From an uncultured Planctomycetota bacterium (lineage in GTDB: Bacteria; Planctomycetota; Phycisphaerae; UBA1845; Fen-1342), in NCBI GenBank assembly GCA_900696525.1, contig CAADGL010000012.1, forward strand, positions 682,001-746,000: a stretch of DNA of 64,000 nt. Reading direction: 5' to 3'. A program made the position numbers and the translations under genes. The notes under the pieces are model-generated. The model was not told the origin of the DNA. It was given only the letters and a program-made list of their open reading frames with translations, and made no database searches. Positions 1 through 8,861 of this stretch are shown here, one piece after another (the stretch's first letter is position 1; the number at the start of each line of letters is the position of its first letter).

Positions 1-140
1 GGCGGCTCGGTCCACGCCAGCCAGACGACGCGGAAGTCCTCGGTGCGGTCGTGCACGACGTGCAGGCCGCAGTAGCGGCGGTAGAAGGCGATCGAGCGCT
101 CGATGTCGCGCACCTGAAGCGCGACGTGGGTGCATTTCAT
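1..140 (-). CDS. VOC (glyoxalase/bleomycin-resistance) family protein, N-terminal fragment
   Basis: The reverse strand from an ATG at 140 reads MKCTHVALQVRDIERSIAFY and continues out of the window, so only about 46 N-terminal residues are visible. The opening 'THVALQVRD.ERSIAFYRR..GL' is the typical first beta-alpha unit of the vicinal-oxygen-chelate fold (glyoxalase I, extradiol dioxygenase and bleomycin-resistance relatives), and the early His would be the usual first metal ligand. The substrate cannot be told from this fragment. It lies 41 bp beyond the stop of the SDR gene at 182-1222 on the same strand, so it may be the last gene of that transcript. Confidence 0.75.
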   Translation of the reverse strand, partial: MKCTHVALQVRDIERSIAFYRRYCGLHVVHDRTEDFRVVWLAWTEP

Positions 141-181
141 GTTGCGCGGCGCTCCGGTCGTTCGGCGCGGCCCCCGTCGGC

Positions 182-1222
182 TCAGGCCGAAGCCGACTGC
201 GCTACGGGCAGCTTGGCCGGCCCGGCGGCGCGCTCCTGCTCCAGGTACCAGCGCACCGTCAGCGGCACGCCCACGTCGTAGGTGATCGTGGGCTTCCAGC
301 CCAGCATGCGGCGGGCCTTCTCGGCCGAGAAGAACGAGCGCCGGCCCATCAGCCACACGGCATAGCGCGTGATGAACGGCGGCCGCGTCGTGCCCAGCGC
401 GTGGCCGAGGCATTCGAGCAGCAGGCCGGCCGCGTACGCCAGCCGGTACGGCACGCGGCGTGTGACGCGCGGGGCCCCGAGCGCGTCGGCCAGCAGATCG
501 AAATACCGCTGCTGCGTGATGTCGCCGTCGTTCGAGGCGTTGAACGCCTCGCCCGCCGCCGCCGGCGAATCCGCCGCCAGGATCGCGGCCTCGGCGACGT
601 TTCCGGCGTAGACGACGTTGAGGCGATTGTCACCGCGGCCGAGGATCTTGGCCCGTCCGGCGCGGATCATGCCGGCGAGGCGCGCGATGGTGGCCCGGTC
701 GCGGGGGCCGTAAATCCAGGCGGGACGGATCACCGTGACGTCGATGCGCTTGTTGCGGTGCGCCTCCCAGACGATGCGCTCGGCCTCGCACTTCGACTTG
801 CTGTAGTAGGCCCAGCGATACAGCCCGTAGCCCAGCTCCCAGCTCTCGTCGACCGTCACGTCGCGCGTGTGGTAGCCATAGGTGCTGATCGAGCTGATGT
901 GAACGAAACGCCGCACCCCCGCCTCGACCGCCGCCTCCACGAGGTGGCGCGTGCCGTCGATCGTGATCCGCTGGAAGTCTTCCCACGGCCCCCAGTCGCC
1001 CACCTTCGCCGCCGAGTGATAGACCACGTCGACGCCCCGGCAGGCGGCCCTCAGCGAGCCGGGCTCGGTCACGTCGCCCTCGCAGAACTCCACCCCCTGC
1101 GTCTTCAACCACGTCCGGTCGCTGTCACGCCGCACCAGCACGCGCACCGGGCGCCCGGCGGCGCGCAGCTTCTCGACGATGTGGCTGCCCAGCAGCCCCG
1201 ACGCGCCCGTCACCAGGTTCAT
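182..1222 (-). CDS. NAD-dependent epimerase/dehydratase family protein (extended SDR)
   Basis: 346 aa from the chosen start. The N-terminus has the Rossmann TGxxGxxG motif (TGASGLLG, residues 5-12). A Ser-containing strand (HISSISTYG) is followed by the catalytic YxxxK (about Y140/K144) and an RPxxIYGPRD segment, all as in extended SDR sugar epimerases and 3-beta-hydroxysteroid-dehydrogenase-like enzymes. The substrate is not predictable. An in-frame ATG at 1237 overlaps the transketolase stop by 4 nt (ATGA). The ATG at 1222 was preferred because AAGGGGG sits 5-6 nt upstream and because the family normally begins right at the Rossmann strand. It is probably cotranscribed with the transketolase. 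Confidence 0.88.
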   Translation of the reverse strand: MNLVTGASGLLGSHIVEKLRAAGRPVRVLVRRDSDRTWLKTQGVEFCEGDVTEPGSLRAACRGVDVVYHSAAKVGDWGPWEDFQRITIDGTRHLVEAAVEAGVRRFVHISSISTYGYHTRDVTVDESWELGYGLYRWAYYSKSKCEAERIVWEAHRNKRIDVTVIRPAWIYGPRDRATIARLAGMIRAGRAKILGRGDNRLNVVYAGNVAEAAILAADSPAAAGEAFNASNDGDITQQRYFDLLADALGAPRVTRRVPYRLAYAAGLLLECLGHALGTTRPPFITRYAVWLMGRRSFFSAEKARRMLGWKPTITYDVGVPLTVRWYLEQERAAGPAKLPVAQSASA

Positions 1223-1233
1223 CCCGTCCCCCT

Positions 1234-3192
1234 TCATGCCGGTCGCCGAAGCAGCGCCAGCGCCTGGTCGGCGATCTGTCTCGCCCCGACGCCGCAGTAA
1301 TCCAGAATCTCCTCGGGCGTGCGCGCGCTCTTGGGCATCCGCTGGCAGAACAGGTTGGCGACGCGCAGGTCGCCGTGCGCCGCCGCGATTGCCGACACCG
1401 CCGCCCCGAGCCCGCCGCCGTAGTTGTCCTCGACGACCAGCGCGCGCCGGCCGGTCTTGCGCAGCGTATCGGCCAGACGGACGGCGTCGGTGGGCAGGCA
1501 GTAGACGTCGACGAGGGCGGCGCGGCGGCCCTGTCGCGCGAGCATCTCAACCGCCTGGCGGGCGACGTGGACCATGTAGCCGCCGGAGATGATCGCCAGG
1601 TCGTCGCCCTGGGCCAGCACGTTGAATCCGCGCGGCTCGAAGACCGCGTCGTGCGGGTAGAGCAGCGGCACGTCCGGGCGATGCGTCCGCATGTAGCACA
1701 TTCCGCCGTGGATCGTCAGCAGCCGCGTGCAGTGATAGGCGGCGACGGCGTCGGCGGGCTGATAGAGCCAGCACTGCGGGCTCTGGCGGTCGTCGCCGCG
1801 GACCGACGCGAGCGAATGAAAATAGGCGACGTCGAGCAGCGACATCTGGCTGGGGCCGTCGGCGGCAAGGGAGATGCCGCTGTGCGAGCCGACGATTTTC
1901 AGGTTGGCGCGTGAGATGTTCGCCATCTCGATCTGGTCGTACGCCCGGGCGACGAACTTCGAGAACGTGTTCACGAACGGCACGAAGCCCGCCGCGGACA
2001 ACCCGGCCGCCACCGACACCATGTTCTGCTCGGCGATCTTGCACTCGAAAAAGCGGTCGGCGTGCGCTTTGGCGAACAGCTCGGAAAACGTCGAGTTGCT
2101 CACGTCGCCGTCCAGCACGACCACCTGCGGCAGCAGGTCGCCCGCCGTCCGGAGCGCTGCGCCGTACGCCTTGCGCGTGCCGAGCTCGTTCTTGGCGAGC
2201 GCCTTCTCGAAGCCCCCCGCGCGCATCGCCTCCGAGAAGCTGGGCCATTTCACCTCGCGCGGATCGCGGCGCTCGACACGCTTGCCGCACTTGCCGGCCG
2301 CGGGCGGCCGGGCCAGTTCCGAGGCCCCCTTGGCCAGCTTCTCCGCCTGGCGATCGAGATCAGCATCGGCCGCGGCCACGTGGTCGTCGGAGAGCGGCTT
2401 TCCGTGCCAGTTGCCCTTTTGGAGCTCATCGACCCCCCAGCCCTTCACCGTGCGGGCGACGATCGCCAGCGGCGGCAGGCCCGCCTTCATTTCCGCCAGA
2501 GCCCCGGCGATCGCGTCCGGATCATGCCCGTCGATCGTGACCGTCTTCCAGCCGAACGCCGCCAGCTTGGCCGCGAGCCGCTCCGCTGACTGCTGCGCCG
2601 AAACGTAGCTCGTCTGGCCCTGGCCGTTGGCGTTGAAGATCGCGCACACGGCGCTCAGCTTGTGATCGACGATGAAATCCAACGCTTCCCATACCTGCCC
2701 CTCGCGCGATTCGCCGTCGCCGATGATGCAGAACACGCGCCGCGGCGAGTTGTCCAGCCGCGCGCCAGCCGCCAGCCCCGCCGCCACGCTGAGTCCCTGC
2801 CCCAGGCTGCCGGTGGCGGCGTCGAAGAACGGGACACCCTCGGCGGGGTTGGGATGGCCGTCGAGCAGGCTTGGCAGGTCGCGCAGGCCGTCAACGTCGG
2901 CCGGGGTCAGCGGCCGCGCCTCGGCCCGCGTCCGCCCGACGGCGGCGCCAAGATCGGCCAGTGCGGCGTAGACGATCGGGACGGCATGACCCTCGGACAG
3001 CACGAGCCGATCCGCCGCTGCATCCCACGGATCGGCCGGGTCGTAGCGCATCTCGCGGTACATCAGTTGCGTCACCAGGTGCGCGAGAGACAGGCCGCTC
3101 GACGGGTGGCCGGAGCCAGCCCGCGCAGTCATTCGCACGCACAGTTTGCCGAGGGCGATGGCCTTGGCATGGACGGCGGCGGCAGTGGTCAT
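1234..3192 (-). CDS. tkt: Transketolase
   Basis: 652 aa, full length for a single-chain transketolase. It transfers two-carbon ketol units between sugar phosphates in the non-oxidative pentose phosphate pathway, using thiamine diphosphate. The order is: N-terminal ThDP domain with SGHPSSGLSLAHL, the SLGQGLSVAAG segment and the GDGESREGQVWEA...FNANGQGQT ThDP/metal motif; then the pyrimidine-binding domain (GDVSNSTFSELF, KIAEQNMVSVAAGLS); then the C-terminal transketolase domain. A GTG 24 nt upstream is in frame, but the ATG at 3192 has AGGAG about 9 nt before it. A promoter-like element lies at 3241-3269, and the SDR gene follows on the same strand. A 1-deoxyxylulose-5-phosphate synthase is less likely from motif spacing. 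Confidence 0.93.
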   Translation of the reverse strand: MTTAAAVHAKAIALGKLCVRMTARAGSGHPSSGLSLAHLVTQLMYREMRYDPADPWDAAADRLVLSEGHAVPIVYAALADLGAAVGRTRAEARPLTPADVDGLRDLPSLLDGHPNPAEGVPFFDAATGSLGQGLSVAAGLAAGARLDNSPRRVFCIIGDGESREGQVWEALDFIVDHKLSAVCAIFNANGQGQTSYVSAQQSAERLAAKLAAFGWKTVTIDGHDPDAIAGALAEMKAGLPPLAIVARTVKGWGVDELQKGNWHGKPLSDDHVAAADADLDRQAEKLAKGASELARPPAAGKCGKRVERRDPREVKWPSFSEAMRAGGFEKALAKNELGTRKAYGAALRTAGDLLPQVVVLDGDVSNSTFSELFAKAHADRFFECKIAEQNMVSVAAGLSAAGFVPFVNTFSKFVARAYDQIEMANISRANLKIVGSHSGISLAADGPSQMSLLDVAYFHSLASVRGDDRQSPQCWLYQPADAVAAYHCTRLLTIHGGMCYMRTHRPDVPLLYPHDAVFEPRGFNVLAQGDDLAIISGGYMVHVARQAVEMLARQGRRAALVDVYCLPTDAVRLADTLRKTGRRALVVEDNYGGGLGAAVSAIAAAHGDLRVANLFCQRMPKSARTPEEILDYCGVGARQIADQALALLRRPA

Positions 3193-3240
3193 CCGGATGG
3201 TCTCCTGGCAGCGCACGGCCCGTGAAACAGCTCGGCCGGT

Positions 3241-3269
3241 AATCTAGAGGTCGGCTGGCACGCAGGCAA
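3241..3269 (-). promoter_or_regulatory. Sigma-70-type promoter for the transketolase
   Basis: Read on the minus strand: TTGCCT (3269-3264), a 17-nt spacer, then TAGATT (3246-3241). Each hexamer matches the consensus at 4 of 6 positions. The predicted start site near 3234 leaves a leader of about 40 nt to the ATG at 3192. It stands back to back with the rpmH promoter at 3285-3313. Confidence 0.45.
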
Positions 3270-3284
3270 GACGCCGAAGCGCTG

Positions 3285-3313
3285 TTGACGAACCACGAGA
3301 ATCCGGCGATAGT
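3285..3313 (+). promoter_or_regulatory. Sigma-70-type promoter for rpmH
   Basis: TTGACG (3285-3290), a 17-nt spacer and GATAGT (3308-3313). The -35 matches 5 of 6 positions and the -10 matches 4 of 6. The expected start near 3320 gives rpmH a leader of about 85 nt. Its position between two divergent housekeeping genes supports it; no experiment does. Confidence 0.5.
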
Positions 3314-3404
3314 GCCCGTTTCGGTTCGCGGCCGTGGGCCATCGAAGGGGGCCGGCACGACGGCGAGACGTCGCCGCAGCGCCGGCTGCTTGTGGAGCAG
3401 CGTC

Positions 3405-3536
3405 ATGCACTATCCGCATCGCCTGAGCAAGATCAAGCGCAAGCGCAAGTCGGGGTTCCGTGCGCGAATGCGCACGCACAACGGCCGCAAGACAATCAAT
3501 CGCCGTCGGAAGGCTGGGCGCAAGGTCTCGGCCTAG
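3405..3536 (+). CDS. rpmH: 50S ribosomal protein bL34
   Basis: 43 aa and extremely basic. The sequence after MHYPHRLSK contains KRKRKSGFRARM, NGRKTINRRR and KAGRK, which are the bL34 family core. It binds 23S rRNA in the large ribosomal subunit. The open frame runs upstream to 3285, but the bL34 length, the match to family N-termini and GGAG about 8 nt upstream fix the start at 3405. rpmH usually sits beside rnpA and dnaA. Here no rnpA follows: the next 267 bp carry no gene I can support, and the next gene is a prepilin-like protein. Confidence 0.93.
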   Translation: MHYPHRLSKIKRKRKSGFRARMRTHNGRKTINRRRKAGRKVSA

Positions 3537-3803
3537 CCGGCGGAGGCTTGATCGGCGGCCTCGCCGTGCGCGGTTGTTGGTGTTGGTTCGACGACGTCAA
3601 TACGGGAAGGGCGCCACCCGCCAGTTTTCCCTTGCAACCCGAAACAAGAGCGATAATAATACCAGCCCGGCCGCACCCGGGTCGTGTTCTCATGGGCAGC
3701 ACGTCCCACCTGCGTTCCGCGGGGTCAGCGGTCCAGGGCTGTCAATATCTGTCAATTGTCGTAAACCGGCAGTTCACCGCGGCGGGTCGCGAGGACGCAC
3801 GCA

Positions 3804-4685
3804 ATGTTCAAGAGAAGCCGGCGGCTGGGAGCCTTCACGATCATTGAACTCCTGATCGTTGTCGCCATCATCGCGCTGCTGCTGGCCATCCTGCTGCCCT
3901 CGATGAGCGCCGCGCGCGCCCAGGCGCGCCAGCTCAAGTGCAACACGAACCTGCGGTCGCTCGGGGCGGCGGCGCTGCTGTATGCGAAGGAGAATCGCGA
4001 GACGCTGCTGCGGGCCGAGCACGTCGCCAACCAGCTCGCTGACGCCGATCCGAATTCGACGCTGCACTGGTCGCAGGCGCTGCTCTATTCGCTGCCCTAT
4101 CACGACGGGCCGATTCCCGGGCTGTGGCGACCGACCCCGCTGACGCTCCAGCAGCCGCTGATCCGCGTCCTGAAGTCGATCGAGCTTTTCCAGTGCCCCT
4201 CGTTCCCCGAGTCCGAAGGCGCCTTCGGCGACCAGCCGCTCGACTACATCACCAACGCCTTCCCTATCCCCTACACGCTGAACAACGTCAACCAGGACAC
4301 GCCCAACGGAGGCGGCCCGGGCGTCGAGTACCGCAGCGAGAACCAGGACGTCGTCGACAGCGCCAAGTTCTTCAAGCTCGACCGCCTCGACGAGCGCATC
4401 ATCAGCCCCTCGCGGCTGATCTACATCACCGAAGTTCATCATCGCATGCCGGTCGTCGATCTCCAGTTGCACGACGCCTTCTTCGCGTCGCAACTGCCCT
4501 TCGGGCAGTACCCGCGCATGGCCAGCGACAAACGCCATTCCAAGGGGCTGAATGCGCTGTTCCTCGACGGCAGCGCGCACACCATGCCCCTGCGCCAGAT
4601 CGACGTCGGCAACACCGGGACCGCCGGCACGCTCGGCCTGCGGCTGCGCTGGTTTACCGCCTACCTCAACGCCCCCAGCGACTGA
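3804..4685 (+). CDS. Prepilin-type N-terminal methylation domain protein with C-terminal H-X9-DG motif
   Basis: 293 aa. It opens with a short basic leader, then GAFTIIELLIVVAIIALL, a type IV prepilin/type II pseudopilin signal with the conserved Glu and an N-terminal hydrophobic helix (about residues 12-32). Cleavage is expected before FTIIE. Near the C-terminus, HSKGLNALFLDG is exactly H-X9-DG, the hallmark of the large planctomycete pseudopilin-like (DUF1559-type) families, which are numerous in these genomes and of unknown role. A GAGGA precedes the ATG. It appears monocistronic; the next gene is convergent. A pseudopilin fold is likely, but participation in a real type II secretion system is not shown here. 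Confidence 0.9.
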   Translation: MFKRSRRLGAFTIIELLIVVAIIALLLAILLPSMSAARAQARQLKCNTNLRSLGAAALLYAKENRETLLRAEHVANQLADADPNSTLHWSQALLYSLPYHDGPIPGLWRPTPLTLQQPLIRVLKSIELFQCPSFPESEGAFGDQPLDYITNAFPIPYTLNNVNQDTPNGGGPGVEYRSENQDVVDSAKFFKLDRLDERIISPSRLIYITEVHHRMPVVDLQLHDAFFASQLPFGQYPRMASDKRHSKGLNALFLDGSAHTMPLRQIDVGNTGTAGTLGLRLRWFTAYLNAPSD

Positions 4686-4707
4686 ATGCCGCGCGCCGAC
4701 CCTCGCG

Positions 4708-6378
4708 TCAGCGAGCCGCCGCGCGCCGCACGCGATGGAACTGCGGCACGCCGCGCTGGCTGTCGGCCAGCTCGAAGCGCGGGTTGAGCAGCGCATTGCC
4801 GCGCATGAAGAACAGCGGAATGATCGGCAGCTCCTCAAGACACAACCGGCGCTCGGCCGCTTGCAGCAGCTCGATGCGCCGGGCCGCGACGGGCTCGCGC
4901 GCCGCTGCGGCGATCAGCGCGTCGTACTCGGCGTCGGCCCAGCCTGTGCGATTCTGCGCGCCGTGGCTGGTGAACATGTCCAGGAACGTCATCGGGTCGG
5001 AGTAGTCGCCGAACCAGTTGCTGCGCACGACGTCGTAGTCGAGCCGGCGGATGCGCTCGCTCAGCACGCGCGGCTCCAGGGCGCGCAGCTCCACGCGCAG
5101 CCCGAGGTCGCGCCGCCACATCTCGGCCACCGCCTCGCACACGCGACGGAACGCCGCCGGCTCCGGCGCGTAGGCCAGCTCCAGTGGGCGCCCGCCACCC
5201 GTGGCGCCCAGCCGGCTGCGCGACAGGAGCCGCCTGGCCTCGGTCAGCCGCGCCGCCCGCGAAAGTCCCATCCCGAGTCCGGCCGGCGGGGCGGCAGCGC
5301 CGCCCGCCAGCAGGTGCCACGGCACGTAGTGATCCGCCGGCTGCTCGCCCAGGCCCATCACGTGCCGGCACAGCTCATCCTTGTCGATGGCCAGCGCCAG
5401 GGCCCGGCGCAGGTCGGCGTCATCCAGCGGCGGGCGGCGGCAGTTCACGCGCAGGAAGAACGTGGCGAAGCGGTCGCCGAGGCGGAAGTCGCGGCGGCGG
5501 CCGGTTTCCTGCTGGCGGCGCAGCTCGAGTGCGACTTCGGCGTCGAGCCCGCGCAGCATGTCGACGCGGCCGGTCTCGTAGGCAATCTGGGCCGCGTTGC
5601 CGCTCGGCGCCAGGTAGAACTCGATCGTCTCGACGTCGCACACGTCGCGGTCCCAGTAGTGCTCGTTGCGCGCCAGCAGAAAGCGCTCCTTGAAATCCCA
5701 CTTGACCAGGCGAAACGCGCCGTTGCCGACGATGTGCTCCGGCCGCAGCCAGAGGTGACGCGTCCCGCGCAGCACGCGCCCGTCGCGGTAGACGAAGCGC
5801 TCCAGCAGCGGCGGATACACCGGTGCGAAGATCGGAAACGACAGGATCTCGAGCAGGTAGGGGCACGGCGCGGCGAGGCGCAATTCCAATGTCCGGGCGT
5901 CGATCGCACGGACTCCCAGCGTCTCCGCCGGCGGCCTTTCGACGCCGCCCGCCGCGCGGTAGTACGCCTCGGCGCCGTCGATCACGAACAGCGCGGCGGC
6001 GTACTGCGCCTCGCAGGCCGGATCGAGCACGTATTCCCAGGCGCGGACGAAGTGCTCGGCCAGCAGCGGCTCGCCGTTCGACCAGCGCGCCTCCGGCCGC
6101 AGGTGAAACACGTAGCGCCGCCCGTCCTCGCAGGTCTCCCAGCGCTCGGCCGCGCCCGGCTCCGGCAGGAACGTGCGTTCGTTCAGCCGCGTCAGGCCCT
6201 CGAACAGCGCGCCGGCGATGGCCAGCTCGTCGGCGAAGCTGGCGCGGTGGGGGTCGATCGTGCGCACCTGGTCGCCGGCCACCACGAAGTCCGCGCGCGG
6301 CTCGACCCGGCCCAGCGCCAGCCACAGCAGCATGGCAAGCGCCGGCGCCAGCAACGCGATGGGCAGCAACCTGGGCAT
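4708..6378 (-). CDS. Oligopeptide ABC transporter-type substrate-binding protein (SBP family 5)
   Basis: 556 aa, typical of OppA/DppA-like periplasmic binding proteins. After a short hydrophobic N-terminus (signal or anchor, about residues 3-22) come the family hallmarks: VRTIDPHRASFADE, a LFEGLTRLNE segment, AERWETCEDGRRYVFHLRPEARWSNGEP, then FVRAWEYVLDP and the lobe II region. No permease or ATPase gene is adjacent, so it either serves a transporter encoded elsewhere or acts as an orphan sensor or binding protein. There is no lipobox Cys in the N-terminus. It converges with the prepilin gene, leaving 22 bp. Confidence 0.88.
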   Translation of the reverse strand: MPRLLPIALLAPALAMLLWLALGRVEPRADFVVAGDQVRTIDPHRASFADELAIAGALFEGLTRLNERTFLPEPGAAERWETCEDGRRYVFHLRPEARWSNGEPLLAEHFVRAWEYVLDPACEAQYAAALFVIDGAEAYYRAAGGVERPPAETLGVRAIDARTLELRLAAPCPYLLEILSFPIFAPVYPPLLERFVYRDGRVLRGTRHLWLRPEHIVGNGAFRLVKWDFKERFLLARNEHYWDRDVCDVETIEFYLAPSGNAAQIAYETGRVDMLRGLDAEVALELRRQQETGRRRDFRLGDRFATFFLRVNCRRPPLDDADLRRALALAIDKDELCRHVMGLGEQPADHYVPWHLLAGGAAAPPAGLGMGLSRAARLTEARRLLSRSRLGATGGGRPLELAYAPEPAAFRRVCEAVAEMWRRDLGLRVELRALEPRVLSERIRRLDYDVVRSNWFGDYSDPMTFLDMFTSHGAQNRTGWADAEYDALIAAAAREPVAARRIELLQAAERRLCLEELPIIPLFFMRGNALLNPRFELADSQRGVPQFHRVRRAAAR

Positions 6379-6571
6379 GAGACCGCCCCGGAACAGCGCG
6401 ACGAAGAGCGCGGCGCGCGGCCGGTCCGCCCGTGTTGGCCCGGCTCCTCACATCCGCCCCCCGAGCTTATCACTCGAGGCCCGCGACTCGCAACGTCGCG
6501 CCCAACGACCGGGCGCGGAGCCGGTACAATCCGGCCCCGCCGTTTCGGCAAGGCGCGGAGCTCGACACGGA

Positions 6572-8173
6572 ATGCCATCCGACAAGCAGCATCGCATCGC
6601 CGCCCGCAGCTACCGCATGGTGTGGCTGTGCGTCGGCGCCCTGTGCGGCGCTCAGGCGCTGTACGCGGGGGCGTTCATCTGGCGTTCGAGCGTGGTCGTC
6701 GAGGGCACGCGCTATTTCTGTCTCTTCGACGACGCCATGATCTCGATGCGCTACGCCGACAACTGGGCCCGCGGGCTGGGCTGGGTCTGGAACGCCGGCG
6801 AGCGCGTCGAGGGCTACACGAATTTCGGCTGGACGGCGCTGCTGGGGCTGCTGCACCTGCTCAGGCTGTCGCCTTCTGTCACGTGCCTGCTCGTGCAGGT
6901 GATTGGCGTGCCGGTGCTGTGGGGCTGCCTGGCGGCGACGGCCGTCCTGGGGCGCGCCTGCCGGCTGTCGCCCGCGGTCGCCTGCGCCGCGCTGCTGCCG
7001 GTGGCCTCCCTGTACAACCTGCACTACTTCACTCTGCTGGGCATGGAGACCGGCCTGCTGACGCTGCTGGTCACGCTGGCGCTGGCCGCGGCGGCGCGGG
7101 CGCTGCGTGGCGAAGCGCGGGCCGGGCTCGGCGCGATGCTGTGGCTGGCGCCGGCGCTGCTGATCCGCAGCGACGTGCTGATCCTCGTGATCTTCGTCGC
7201 CGGCTTTCTGCTGGCGGCGGGGCGGCGCGGCCGCTGGCTGACGCTGGCCGGGCTCGGGGTGGTTGTCGTCGTGCTGGCCGCGCACACGTGGTGGCGCCAC
7301 CTGTATTATGGCGAGACGGCGCCGAACACGTACTACCTGAAGCTCACCGGCTGGCCGCTCGAACGCCGGCTCATGGCGGGCCTGCGGCACTCGCTCTGGA
7401 CGGCGCTGCAATTCGGTGTGCCCGTGCTGCTTGGGCTCGCCGTGCTGGTCCGGCCCCGGCGCTGGCACCTGCTGGCCGGCGGGACGCTGGCCGTGCTCGT
7501 CGCCTACCAGGTGTATTGTGGCGGGGACGCGTGGCCGCTGAATCGCTTCGTGCTGCCCGCGGTGCCGGCCCTGCTCGTGCTTGCGGCGCAAGGGGCGCTG
7601 CGGGCGACACGACTGCTGATTCCCGATGCCCGCACCGCGCTGCGCATGACCGCCGGCGGCATGTTCGCGTGCCTGCTGGCGATGCACGCGGTGAACTGGC
7701 CGCGCTGGCTGCTGATCGAGCCGCCGGACATGACCGGCGACAACCGCATGAACGTCCGCTACCACGTCGCGCTGACCCGGATGGCCGACGCGCAGGCGAC
7801 CGTCGCCGTCGGGTACGCGGGAACGCTGCCGTACTACTCGCGGCGATACTGCGTGGACCTGTATGGCAAGTGCGAGCCGCACATCGCGCGCCTGCCCGTG
7901 ACAGCCAGCGACCGCCCGGGGCATAACAAGATGGACCTGCCCTACGTCATCACGCAGTACCAGCCGGACGTCATCCTGCACGCAGCCTTCGCGACGACCC
8001 GGCCGCCACTGAGTGACTACCACCCCGTCGCGGTGTCGATCGACGGCGTGGAGCAGATGATGTACGTTCGACGGGCGAGCGCGCGCGTCCACGGCGGGCG
8101 CCGGTTGCAGGCTGACGAGGCGCTGCGGATGTGGCAGGAAATGACGGTCGCGCCGGGCAGGGCGCGCCACTGA
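6572..8173 (+). CDS. Polytopic membrane protein, GT-C glycosyltransferase-like
   Basis: 533 aa with about ten hydrophobic helices. A conserved loop after the first helix reads CLFDDAMISMRYADNWARG and then VWNAGERVEGYTNFGWT. This resembles the 'DDAYI..RYA.N...G.G.V.N.GERVEGYTS' loop of membrane mannosyl/arabinosyl transferases such as the AftB group, whose acidic residues serve catalysis. From family knowledge it would use a lipid-linked sugar donor on the outer face of the membrane. The C-terminal third is mostly soluble. Start chosen at the ATG at 6572, since the 133 codons upstream overlap the divergent binding-protein gene. Exact donor and acceptor are unknown. Confidence 0.75.
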   Translation: MPSDKQHRIAARSYRMVWLCVGALCGAQALYAGAFIWRSSVVVEGTRYFCLFDDAMISMRYADNWARGLGWVWNAGERVEGYTNFGWTALLGLLHLLRLSPSVTCLLVQVIGVPVLWGCLAATAVLGRACRLSPAVACAALLPVASLYNLHYFTLLGMETGLLTLLVTLALAAAARALRGEARAGLGAMLWLAPALLIRSDVLILVIFVAGFLLAAGRRGRWLTLAGLGVVVVVLAAHTWWRHLYYGETAPNTYYLKLTGWPLERRLMAGLRHSLWTALQFGVPVLLGLAVLVRPRRWHLLAGGTLAVLVAYQVYCGGDAWPLNRFVLPAVPALLVLAAQGALRATRLLIPDARTALRMTAGGMFACLLAMHAVNWPRWLLIEPPDMTGDNRMNVRYHVALTRMADAQATVAVGYAGTLPYYSRRYCVDLYGKCEPHIARLPVTASDRPGHNKMDLPYVITQYQPDVILHAAFATTRPPLSDYHPVAVSIDGVEQMMYVRRASARVHGGRRLQADEALRMWQEMTVAPGRARH

Positions 8174-8219
8174 CGCGACGTTCGGCGCGTCCGGCGCACC
8201 GATCGTCCGGGGGACGACG

Positions 8220-8426
8220 CTAATCCTTGTCGTCGGCGGGCGGCTCGGCCAGGGGCGCCCTGGCAGGCCAGACCGCCCCGGTCTGCGTGTCCACGATGTA
8301 GATGGCGCCTCCCAGGACCACCGCCTGGCGGGCGCTGCCGAAGCGGTTGTTCTTTGCCGAGACGGCCACGCAGCCGGATGAGACCAGCAGGGTCGCCAAC
8401 AGTGCCAGCATGCAGCAACGGCGCAT
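8220..8426 (-). CDS. Small lipoprotein of unknown function
   Basis: 68-69 aa. It begins MRRCCMLALLATLLVSSGC, a signal peptide ending in a lipobox (VSSGC), so the protein should be lipidated on Cys19 after export. The mature part is only about 50 residues with a central VLGGAIYIVDTQTGAVWPA segment and an acidic end. GGGAG lies about 8 nt upstream of the ATG. No homologous family is recognised from the sequence. It converges with the glycosyltransferase gene, 46 bp apart. Confidence 0.65.
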   Translation of the reverse strand: MRRCCMLALLATLLVSSGCVAVSAKNNRFGSARQAVVLGGAIYIVDTQTGAVWPARAPLAEPPADDKD

Positions 8427-8861
8427 GGTTCGCTCTCCCAGGGCGCGGTGATGTGCGCGGATGCGGCGCTCGGCCCATTCCGACCGCCGGCCGCATGGGT
8501 GAAGACCCGCCGTCGGGCCCGAGGTTTGCCGCGCCGTCGGAGCAGAAAGCTCCCCCAAGGACCAGCGAGTGGCCAGAATGCTAAACGCCAATCGGGACCA
8601 CTGGCGAGCGCGGTCGCGGCGTGCTATAAACGCGGCGGGTCGTCGGGTCTCTCAACCCAGCGCTTCGTCGGTGCCGCCAGCTTGGGGTGCCCTGTCTCAT
8701 GCGCGTGTCGTACGCATCTCGTTGTGTCAGTGATAACCCAGCGCCGATCGGCGTTCTTCGTCGCCGAACTTGCGGACCCCTTGCGCCGCGCGCCGACGTG
8801 AGCCGCCGATCTGCTCGTGTCCGCCCCCTCCCGTCCTCAAGTCGTTTGTCGAGGTTGCATC
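8427..8861. other. 435-bp divergent intergenic region with one promoter-like site
   Basis: No gene is supportable here. The plus strand holds an extended -10 element at 8622-8630 (TG, one base, TATAAA) that could serve the ChrR-like gene at 8862; its -35 region is poor. I see no strong hairpin or repeat in the remainder. Confidence 0.35.

Noticed and set aside
401-1300. Long plus-strand open frame
   Set aside because: It is the antisense shadow of the SDR gene; composition is Arg/Ala/Asp/Val-rich without any family motif, and the minus-strand frame has clear Rossmann motifs.
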